From: an uncultured Thermoleophilia bacterium
Lineage (GTDB): Bacteria > Actinomycetota > Thermoleophilia > UBA2241
Assembly (NCBI GenBank): GCA_903921965.1
Contig: CAIXSE010000027.1
Coordinates: forward strand, 1-5,401
Direction: 5' to 3'
Length of the DNA stretch: 5,401 bases
Shown: in pieces, positions 1 through 4,309 of the stretch
Layout: every line of letters starts with the position of its first letter
Numbering within the stretch: the first letter of the stretch is position 1
Position numbers and translations under genes: made by a program
Notes under the pieces: generated by a model
Told to the model about the DNA's origin: nothing
Seen by the model: only the letters and a program-made list of their open reading frames with translations
Database searches by the model: none

Positions 1-189
1 GGCGTCAACGTCGGCGAGCGGACGGCGCCGGGCAAGCTCGCGGCGCCGGCGTTCAGCGACGCCTGGCAGTACTGGTTCCCCGAGACCCCCGGGGCGGGCG
101 TGAGGGTGCCCGCCGACCTCGGCGTGCGCATCCGCATCAAGAGCGTGGCCGCCGACGGGATGACGGTCTTCGTGGACAACGCCAGGTAG
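1..189 (+). CDS. C-terminal fragment of a probable M6-family (immune inhibitor A-like) peptidase
   Basis: The frame is open from the left edge to a TAG at 187-189, giving the last 62 residues of a protein whose start lies outside the window. The visible part has a short aromatic segment (FSDAWQYWFPETPGAGV, about residues 19-35), then VPADLGVRIRIKS and a final strand TVFVDNAR. The order 'F.D...YW...TP..GV.VP..G..I.V.S......M.V.V' is what I recall at the C-terminus of secreted immune inhibitor A/M6 metalloproteases in Gram-positive bacteria, where it forms part of a beta-rich domain after the catalytic region. The zinc-binding HExxH motif would be upstream and cannot be seen, so the family call is an inference from a short tail. 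galE follows 25 nt downstream on the same strand, so read-through is possible, but no functional link is evident. Another beta-rich secreted protein remains possible. Confidence 0.5.
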   Translation, partial: GVNVGERTAPGKLAAPAFSDAWQYWFPETPGAGVRVPADLGVRIRIKSVAADGMTVFVDNAR

Positions 190-202
190 CGCCGGCGGGA
201 CC

Positions 203-208
203 GGGGAG
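203..208 (+). promoter_or_regulatory. Ribosome binding site of galE
   Basis: GGGGAG lies 6 nt before the GTG at 215 and 15 nt before the next in-frame ATG at 224. The spacing selects the GTG as the start. The resulting protein begins MRVMVTGGAGYIG, with the short lead before the first beta strand that is normal for this family. Confidence 0.65.
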
Positions 209-214
209 ACGCTC

Positions 215-1186
215 GTGAGGGTCATGGTCACCGGCGGCGCCGGCTACATCGGCAGCGTCATCGTGCGCCGGCTCCTGCTGCGGGGCCACGAAGTGGCCGT
301 GTACGACGACCTCTTCCGCGGCCACCGCGACGCCGTCCCTGCGGATGCCGCGTTCGAGCATGGCGACGTGCGCGACGCCGTGCGCCTCACCGAGGCGCTG
401 GACGCGCACGGCTGTGACGCCCTGGTGCACATGGCGGCCCTCGCCGAGGTGGGCGAGTCGGTGCGCGAGCCCGCCTGGTACCACGACGTCAACGTGAACG
501 GCACGGCGGCCGTGATCGCCGCGGCGCACGCCTCGGGGGCGCGGCGTCTGGTCTTCTCGTCCACCGCCGCGGTGTACGGCGAGCCGCTCAGGGTGCCCAT
601 CGACGAGGAGGACCCGCTCCGGCCCACCAATCCCTACGGCGCCGGCAAGCTCGAAGGTGAGCGCCTGCTCGGCGAGGCGCGCGATCGCGGCGACCTCGCC
701 TTCACGGCGCTGCGGTACTTCAACGCCTGCGGAGCCGACGGTCCCCGCGGCGAGGACCACGACCCCGAGACCCACCTGGTGCCCCTCGCCCTGCGGGCGG
801 CCCGCGACGGCGGCACCCTGAGCGTGTTCGGGGACGACTACGCCACCCCGGACGGCACGTGCGTGCGCGACTACGTCCACGTGGCCGACCTGGCCGACGC
901 CCACATCGCCGCCCTGGAAGCGCTGCCCGGTATCCAGGGCGCCTTCAACCTGGGGACGGGGACGGGTGACTCCGTGAGGGCCGTGCTCGACGCGGTGCGG
1001 CGCGTGACGGGTCTCCCCCTGCAGGCCCGCGTCGTGGCGCGCCGGGCCGGTGACCCTCCGGCGCTGGTCGCGGGCAACGCCCGCGCGGGCGACCGCCTGG
1101 GCTGGCGTCCGTCACGCTCGCTCGAAGACGCGGTGCGCGACGCCTGGACGTGGATGCTGGAGAACCCCGAGGGATACACGGCCTGA
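215..1186 (+). CDS. galE: UDP-glucose 4-epimerase
   Basis: This 323-residue protein is a cytoplasmic extended short-chain dehydrogenase/reductase. It should interconvert UDP-glucose and UDP-galactose using tightly bound NAD, supplying galactosyl units for the envelope and serving the Leloir pathway. Visible signatures are the Rossmann loop GGAGYIG (residues 7-13), acidic NAD-ribose residues DD (31-32), the GDVRD segment (50-54), and SSTAAVYG (115-122), where T117 occupies the catalytic Ser/Thr position. The catalytic YxxxK is Y141-K145, followed by LRYFNACGA (166-174) and GDDYATPDGTCVRDYVHV (206-223), a stretch very characteristic of GalE. The length is slightly below the usual 330-340 but all core motifs are intact. 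The GTG start is set by GGGGAG at 203-208. It follows the peptidase gene by 25 nt and converges on the Rrf2 gene, with only 30 nt between stop codons. Specificity for N-acetylated sugars or pentoses cannot be excluded from sequence alone. Confidence 0.93.
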   Translation: MRVMVTGGAGYIGSVIVRRLLLRGHEVAVYDDLFRGHRDAVPADAAFEHGDVRDAVRLTEALDAHGCDALVHMAALAEVGESVREPAWYHDVNVNGTAAVIAAAHASGARRLVFSSTAAVYGEPLRVPIDEEDPLRPTNPYGAGKLEGERLLGEARDRGDLAFTALRYFNACGADGPRGEDHDPETHLVPLALRAARDGGTLSVFGDDYATPDGTCVRDYVHVADLADAHIAALEALPGIQGAFNLGTGTGDSVRAVLDAVRRVTGLPLQARVVARRAGDPPALVAGNARAGDRLGWRPSRSLEDAVRDAWTWMLENPEGYTA

Positions 1187-1220
1187 CGCAGGGCGGGCCG
1201 GCGCCCGCGGAGTGCGTCAG
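1183..1220. terminator. Probable bidirectional terminator between galE and the Rrf2 gene
   Basis: CTGACGCA (1183-1190) pairs perfectly with TGCGTCAG (1213-1220). Inside this, GCGGGC (1193-1198) pairs with GCCCGC (1203-1208) around a CGGC loop. The TGA of galE (1184-1186) lies in the left arm and the TGA of the convergent regulator (complement of 1217-1219) lies in the right arm. A symmetric hairpin filling a 30-nt convergent gap fits a shared terminator. There is no T tract on either side, so termination would have to be of the GC-rich, U-poor kind. Confidence 0.55.
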
Positions 1221-1633
1221 CCGACGGGCGTCGGGGCGAGCGAGCGCAGCGTGATGGTGTCGAGCACGTCCATGAGCTGCGCCTGTGCCCTGGCCCACGC
1301 CTTGTGCGTCGCGCAGTCGCCGCTGCGCTCGCAGTCCTCGGGCCAGAGGACACACTGGTTGAGCGCCACCGGGCCGTCGACGGCCTCGATGACGTCGCGC
1401 ATGGTGATGTCGGAGGCCGGGCGCGCAAGGGCGAAGCCCCCGTGCGCGCCCCGCTGCGAGACCGCCAGCCCGCCGTGCACGAGGCTCTGGAGGATCTTGG
1501 CGAGGAAGCTCTCGGGGATGTCCTGGGCCTGGCCGATGTCGTGCAGCGACGCCACGTGCCCCTCGGGGAAGCGCGCCAGATAGGTCATGGCACGGATGGC
1601 GTACTCGCCGCCGCGCGTGAGCTGGAGTCCCAT
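1217..1633 (-). CDS. Rrf2-family transcriptional regulator with Fe-S ligand cysteines (IscR/NsrR type)
   Basis: From the ATG at 1633 the product is 138 residues, the usual Rrf2 size. Residues 1-65 form a winged helix: TRGGEYAIRAMTYLA (6-20), a recognition-helix segment IPESFLAKILQSL (39-51) and the wing QRGAHGGF (60-67). A dimerisation helix follows. The sensor loop carries C94, C101 and C107, with H110 two residues after the last cysteine. This arrangement corresponds to the three cysteines and following histidine that bind [2Fe-2S] in IscR, so a redox-, NO- or Fe-S-status-sensing repressor is expected. The frame could extend to a GTG at 1681, but that codon has no Shine-Dalgarno sequence and the extension would cover the palindromic operator. 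It is divergent from the TPR gene across a 262-nt region and convergent with galE. Because no Fe-S assembly genes are visible nearby, I do not assign it to IscR, NsrR, RsrR or CymR specifically. Confidence 0.88.
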   Translation of the reverse strand: MGLQLTRGGEYAIRAMTYLARFPEGHVASLHDIGQAQDIPESFLAKILQSLVHGGLAVSQRGAHGGFALARPASDITMRDVIEAVDGPVALNQCVLWPEDCERSGDCATHKAWARAQAQLMDVLDTITLRSLAPTPVG

Positions 1634-1636
1634 ACT

Positions 1637-1642
1637 CTCCTC
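1637..1642 (-). promoter_or_regulatory. Ribosome binding site of the Rrf2 regulator gene
   Basis: On the minus strand GAGGAG stands 3 nt before the ATG at 1633. The spacing is short but the match is strong. It favours this start over the GTG at 1681. Confidence 0.6.
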
Positions 1643-1655
1643 GTACTCGCCGAAG

Positions 1656-1676
1656 ACCGGACGAAAACGGTCCGGT
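1656..1676. promoter_or_regulatory. Palindromic operator, probably the Rrf2 regulator's autoregulatory site
   Basis: ACCGGAC (1656-1662) and GTCCGGT (1670-1676) are perfect inverted repeats separated by 7 nt with an A-rich centre. The GAC-N7-GTC core reproduces the half-site spacing of IscR type 1 (cluster-bound) operators, and five of seven positions in each half fit that consensus from memory. It lies 23-43 nt upstream of the regulator's ATG and overlaps the predicted transcription start, where a bound repressor would block initiation. That this regulator binds here is an inference. Confidence 0.6.
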
Positions 1677-1679
1677 TGC

Positions 1680-1709
1680 ACTGTAGCGCCGCCGCGGGGG
1701 GGGCGTCAA
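1680..1709 (-). promoter_or_regulatory. Sigma70-type promoter of the Rrf2 regulator gene
   Basis: Read on the minus strand, TTGACG (1709-1704) matches 5 of 6 bases of the -35 consensus and TACAGT (1685-1680) matches 4 of 6 bases of the -10. The spacer is 18 nt and contains a run of eight consecutive G residues (C on the minus strand). The expected transcription start is near 1673, inside the palindrome, leaving about 40 nt of leader before the ATG. Confidence 0.55.
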
Positions 1710-1763
1710 CACGGCCGCGCCCTCTGCGTCCGGCGGAGCTCGGCGAGGCGCCGGGCGACCCCG

Positions 1764-1791
1764 TATTAAGCGCCGGTTAAGCTTGGTTAGC
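1764..1791. repeat. Three phased TTA(A)GC direct repeats in the divergent intergenic region
   Basis: TTAAGC occurs at 1766-1771 and 1777-1782, and TTAGC at 1787-1791, preceded by AT, GT and GT respectively. The 11- and 10-bp steps put all three on the same DNA face. This AT-richer patch sits in otherwise very GC-rich DNA, about 60-85 bp upstream of the TPR gene's -10 element. Tandem half-sites at helical spacing are typical of OmpR/PhoB-type response-regulator sites. The binding protein is unknown. Confidence 0.35.
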
Positions 1792-1848
1792 GCCGCCGCC
1801 GCAGCGGGCGTTCGGAGGCCGGTCGCGGTCGCTAGCCCCCGATACCGG

Positions 1849-1857
1849 TGCTATCCT
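1849..1857 (+). promoter_or_regulatory. Extended -10 promoter element of the TPR gene
   Basis: TGCTATCCT fits an extended -10 (TGn plus TAnnnT). No convincing -35 lies 16-18 nt upstream. Transcription would start near 1864, about 32 nt before the TTG at 1896. A GTG at 1848 would fall inside this promoter, which argues against it as the translation start. Confidence 0.4.
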
Positions 1858-1883
1858 GCCTGAGCCTGTTGCCGTCACCCCCC

Positions 1884-1890
1884 GGAAGGA
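1884..1890 (+). promoter_or_regulatory. Ribosome binding site of the TPR gene
   Basis: GGAAGGA ends 5 nt before the TTG at 1896. The in-frame GTG at 1848 has no such sequence upstream. This selects the TTG start. Confidence 0.6.
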
Positions 1891-1895
1891 CCCGC

Positions 1896-2534
1896 TTGAG
1901 GAGACACTACCTGCTGGTCGGCGTCGCCCTGGCGCTCGCCCTCGCGACCGTCATCGTGGCGGTAGGCGTGCGCTCCGGGGGCGCCCCGAGCACGGCGGGG
2001 GCGAGCGGCACCGAGTCACTCCCGCCGGGGCACCCGGGCACGTCCGGCAGCGACGCCGAGGCATCGCCCGCCCCCAGCGCAAGCGCGTCCATCCAGGAGA
2101 GGATCGCGGCGCTGCAGGCGAAGCTCGCCGACGACCCCGAAGACGTCGGCGCCCTGCTCCAGCTCGGCGACGCCTACTTCATGGCCCAGCGCAACGACCG
2201 CGCGGCCAAGGTGTTCGGCGACGTGCTCGCGCTGCAGCCGGACAACACCACGGCACAGGTCAAGCTCGCCATGGTGTGGCACGCCAACGGCGCCACGAAG
2301 CGCGCGGAGAAGGCGATCACGCGGATCCTCGCCGCCAGGCCCGACGACCAGGAGGCTCACTACTCCCTGGCCATCATCTACTTCTCCTCGGACCGCTCGA
2401 GCCTGGCGCGCGACGAGTGGCAGAAGGCCACCGCCATCGACCCTGCCTCGGAGATCGGGCGGCGCTCGCAGACGTTCGTCGACTTGCTGGACGGCAAGGA
2501 CAGCGAGGGCGACAGCGCCCACGGCGGCGGCTGA
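1896..2534 (+). CDS. Membrane-anchored tetratricopeptide-repeat protein
   Basis: With the TTG start the product has 212 residues and begins MRRHY, followed by one hydrophobic segment (about 5-25). The positive N-terminus implies a signal anchor with the rest outside the cytoplasm. Residues 26-66 are a low-complexity Gly/Ser/Ala/Pro linker. Three consecutive TPRs follow: about 82-115 (LLQLGDAYFMAQRNDRAAKV), 116-149 (VKLAMVWHANGATKRAEKAI) and 150-183 (HYSLAIIYFSSDRSSLARDE). Each ends near a Pro preceded by a helix-B pattern. The C-terminus is acidic and glycine-rich. Architecture and size resemble the TPR part of cytochrome c maturation proteins (CcmI/NrfG), but no cytochrome biogenesis gene is visible, so I call only a protein-protein interaction scaffold. 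It is divergent from the Rrf2 regulator, which may control it, and convergent with pncA, 28 nt from its stop. The longer GTG start at 1848 is unlikely. Confidence 0.8.
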   Translation: MRRHYLLVGVALALALATVIVAVGVRSGGAPSTAGASGTESLPPGHPGTSGSDAEASPAPSASASIQERIAALQAKLADDPEDVGALLQLGDAYFMAQRNDRAAKVFGDVLALQPDNTTAQVKLAMVWHANGATKRAEKAITRILAARPDDQEAHYSLAIIYFSSDRSSLARDEWQKATAIDPASEIGRRSQTFVDLLDGKDSEGDSAHGGG

Positions 2535-2543
2535 GCCGCCGCT
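2523..2543. terminator. GC hairpin with the TPR stop codon in its loop; possible terminator
   Basis: Bases 2523-2531 pair with 2535-2543: eight G-C pairs plus one G-T wobble. The 3-nt loop is the TGA stop codon of the TPR gene. It lies at the start of the short convergent gap with pncA and could stop transcription from either side. There is no T tract, and the left arm is also simply a run of GGC glycine codons, so function is uncertain. Confidence 0.35.
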
Positions 2544-2562
2544 CCTCGTCACTCCGCGGGGG

Positions 2563-3117
2563 TCACTCCACCGTCGCGCCCAGCACGTCGCGCATGTGTG
2601 TCAGCGCAAAGCGGTTGTACTCTCCCGCGTCGTGCCCGGGCGCGTCGTACGTCTCCACCAGGTCCTCGCGCACGACGACGTCGTAGCCCCGCACCCTGAG
2701 GCCGGCGACGGTGTGCAGCACGCAGATATCGGTGCACACGCCGGTGACCACCACGGTGCGCGGCGCGAGCCGCTCCAGCACGTCGGCCAGGCTCGTCCCG
2801 AAGAACCCCGAGTAGCTGTGTTTGCGCACGAGCGTCCCTCGCGCCGCGAACCGGGAGAGCTCCGGCACGACCTCCTCCTCCCCGGAACCCTCGACGCAAT
2901 GCGGAGGGAACATGCGGAACTCGGGGTCGTCCGGCGTGTGCGTGTCGGCGAGGAAGACGAGGCGCGCTCCGTCCCGCTCCGCCTGCTCGAGGTAGGCGGA
3001 CAGCCTCTCCACGACCGGCGCGTAGCGGGGACTGCAGAGGTTGCCGCGGGTGCAGAAGCCGGCCAGCATGTCGATCACGAGGACGACGACGGGATCGTCG
3101 GGGGCGTGCTCGTCCAT
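2563..3117 (-). CDS. pncA: Nicotinamidase (isochorismatase-fold cysteine hydrolase)
   Basis: This 184-residue cytoplasmic enzyme should hydrolyse nicotinamide to nicotinate and ammonia, the first step of NAD salvage by deamidation. The catalytic triad is visible: D16 in VIDMLAGF, K99 in VRKHSYSGFFGT and C132 in GVCTDICVLHT. Metal-site residues are D58 and H60 (ADTH), H73 in FPPHCVEGS, and probably E66. The FPPH motif separates nicotinamidases from generic isochorismatase-like hydrolases, and the overall pattern is close to my memory of Bacillus subtilis YueJ. It sits 26 nt downstream of pncB, the enzyme that uses its product, which strongly supports the assignment and suggests one transcript. 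The ATG at 3117 has only a weak Shine-Dalgarno sequence. An in-frame GTG at 3138 has none and would add seven residues. Activity on pyrazinamide would be expected from the family. Confidence 0.88.
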   Translation of the reverse strand: MDEHAPDDPVVVLVIDMLAGFCTRGNLCSPRYAPVVERLSAYLEQAERDGARLVFLADTHTPDDPEFRMFPPHCVEGSGEEEVVPELSRFAARGTLVRKHSYSGFFGTSLADVLERLAPRTVVVTGVCTDICVLHTVAGLRVRGYDVVVREDLVETYDAPGHDAGEYNRFALTHMRDVLGATVE

Positions 3118-3143
3118 GGCCCGAGTGTGCCCCGTCACGAAGG

Positions 3144-4241
3144 TCAGCGAACGCGCTCGAGCCGCGGGTTCGGCCTGGAGACGCGGCCGGCTTTGGCGCA
3201 GGGCCGCCCGTCCAGCTCGACCACATCGGCGGTGAAGTCCGTCGCCCCGCGCAGCAGGCTGCTGCCGACGCCGTAGGCATCGGCGGGCACTCCCTGTGCT
3301 TCGAAGCGGGCGACGCGCTCGGCGTCGAAGCCGCCGCTGACCACGATGCGCACGCGCTCGAAACCCTCGGCGTCGAGGGCGCGCCGGACCTCGCGCACCA
3401 GCTCCGGGACGACGCCGGCCGGGCGGAAGCTGCCCATGTCGTGCCACAGCGAGCGGTCGACCATGGTCTCGCTGGTGTCGAGGCGCACGCCCCACAGCCG
3501 CTCGCCGAGGGCGCGCGCGCAGGCGAGGCTGGTGCCGACGGAGTCGTTGTCGAAGTCGACGAGGGCGACCACGTCGACCGCCGGGTAGTGCACGTCGGCG
3601 AAGCGGCGCACGGCCTCCACCGTGTCGCCGCCACAGGCAGCGATCAGGGCGTGCGGCACCGTTCCCATGCCCTTGCCCCCCCACCACGCGGCCTGCGCGT
3701 CGGTGCTCACGCCGGCCGCGCCGCCGAGGTGCGCCGCGTAGCCGTCGCCCGGCTGCACGGCCCAGTGGTCGAAGCGCGCCGGGAAGTACAGCACGGGCTT
3801 GCCCGCCGCGGCGCGGACGACCCGGCGCACGTTGCTCGCGACGCGCGTGCGCCGGCTCAGCGCCCCGAGGTACACGGTCTCGAGGTGCGCGAACAGGCCG
3901 TAGTCGCCCTCGATGGTCATCACCGTCTCCCAGGGCTCCGGCTCGTCGCCGTCGTGGAGCGCGTGCACGACGAGCTGGTCCCACCCGGCTTCCCAGCGCC
4001 GGGCCGCGCCTTCGCCGCCGTACCTGCCGGCGCACGTGCGCACGACGGCAAGCGCTTCGTCGATCCCGCAGAGCAGCGCGTCCCCGCCCTTCTGGAAGAC
4101 CTGCATCGTCACGTGCGGGTGCAGCGCCTGCTCGGCCAGCACCCTGCGGGCGCCGTTGAAGTAGGCGTCGGTGAAGTAGCCGTCCCTGATCGCGTCGACG
4201 GGGAGGCCGAAGAGGTCGGCGGGGAGGCGCTCGCGCGGCAT
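3144..4241 (-). CDS. pncB: Nicotinate phosphoribosyltransferase, short form
   Basis: This 365-residue cytoplasmic enzyme should convert nicotinate and PRPP to nicotinate mononucleotide, usually driven by ATP, in the Preiss-Handler NAD salvage route. Recognisable family segments are the N-terminal IRDGYFTDAYFNGARRVL (18-35), IEGDYGLFAHLETVYLG (110-126) and ARFDHW (155-160). GMGTVPHALI (191-200) follows, where H197 is the likely phosphorylated histidine, then VALVDFDNDSV (225-235), WGVRLDTSE (250-258), RIVVSGGFD (298-306) and YGVGSSLLRG (323-332). The length is well under that of the Bacillus YueK and human types (about 490-540) and closer to the shorter archaeal form such as that of Thermoplasma. 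pncA follows after 26 nt, as in the yueK-yueJ pair of B. subtilis. The ATG at 4241 has no Shine-Dalgarno sequence and is probably leaderless. The frame stays open far upstream, but that part overlaps the neighbouring membrane-protein gene and is not coding. Confidence 0.9.
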   Translation of the reverse strand: MPRERLPADLFGLPVDAIRDGYFTDAYFNGARRVLAEQALHPHVTMQVFQKGGDALLCGIDEALAVVRTCAGRYGGEGAARRWEAGWDQLVVHALHDGDEPEPWETVMTIEGDYGLFAHLETVYLGALSRRTRVASNVRRVVRAAAGKPVLYFPARFDHWAVQPGDGYAAHLGGAAGVSTDAQAAWWGGKGMGTVPHALIAACGGDTVEAVRRFADVHYPAVDVVALVDFDNDSVGTSLACARALGERLWGVRLDTSETMVDRSLWHDMGSFRPAGVVPELVREVRRALDAEGFERVRIVVSGGFDAERVARFEAQGVPADAYGVGSSLLRGATDFTADVVELDGRPCAKAGRVSRPNPRLERVR

Positions 4242-4248
4242 GGCGCGG

Positions 4249-4254
4249 AGTCTA
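4249..4254 (-). promoter_or_regulatory. -10 element of pncB, placed for leaderless transcription
   Basis: TAGACT on the minus strand matches 4 of 6 bases of TATAAT, including the key TA and final T, and ends exactly 7 nt before the A of the pncB ATG. Transcription would therefore begin at or one base before the start codon. This fits the absence of a Shine-Dalgarno sequence and the known frequency of leaderless mRNAs in Actinomycetota. No good -35 is visible. Confidence 0.45.
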
Positions 4255-4264
4255 CACCAGGGCC

Positions 4265-4289
4265 GCGCCCGTCCGGGCCGGACCGGCGC
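4265..4289. repeat. Imperfect inverted repeat upstream of pncB
   Basis: GCGCC-C-GTCCG (4265-4275) pairs with CGGAC-C-GGCGC (4279-4289): ten pairs with one mismatch and a 3-nt loop. It begins 20 nt past the stop of the upstream membrane-protein gene and occupies the -35 region of the proposed pncB promoter. It could be a terminator for the upstream gene (no T tract) or an operator for pncB-pncA. Random symmetry in GC-rich DNA is possible. Confidence 0.35.
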
Positions 4290-4309
4290 CACGCGTCCGG
4301 CCGCCCGCC

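Noticed and set aside
137..904. A 255-codon minus-strand frame antisense to galE
   Set aside because: Mirrors the galE codon pattern, is Val/Gly/His/Arg-rich, and has no recognisable domain.
1221..1234. Small hairpin CCGAC-GGGC-GTCGG beside the galE terminator
   Set aside because: Lies inside the last codons of the Rrf2 gene and is too short to claim separately from the larger palindrome.
945..1712. Minus- and plus-strand frames overlapping galE's 3' end and the Rrf2 gene
   Set aside because: Arg/Pro/Ala-rich shadow translations; the Rrf2 winged helix and cysteine motif clearly identify the coding frame.
2548..2569. Direct repeat of GTCACTCC (2548-2555 and 2562-2569) at the pncA stop codon
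   Set aside because: Only 8 bp, two copies 14 bp apart; the second TGA it creates is out of frame, and there is no sign of a mobile-element footprint.
2549..3634. A 361-codon minus-strand frame across pncA and pncB
   Set aside because: No recognisable domain; composition is Ser/Ala/Arg-rich; it overlaps two genes with clear catalytic motifs.
2563..4035. A 490-codon minus-strand frame that would fuse pncA to an N-terminal extension
   Set aside because: The extension is low-complexity Arg/Gly/Ala sequence lying over pncB in another frame. The nicotinamidase fold is complete from the ATG at 3117.
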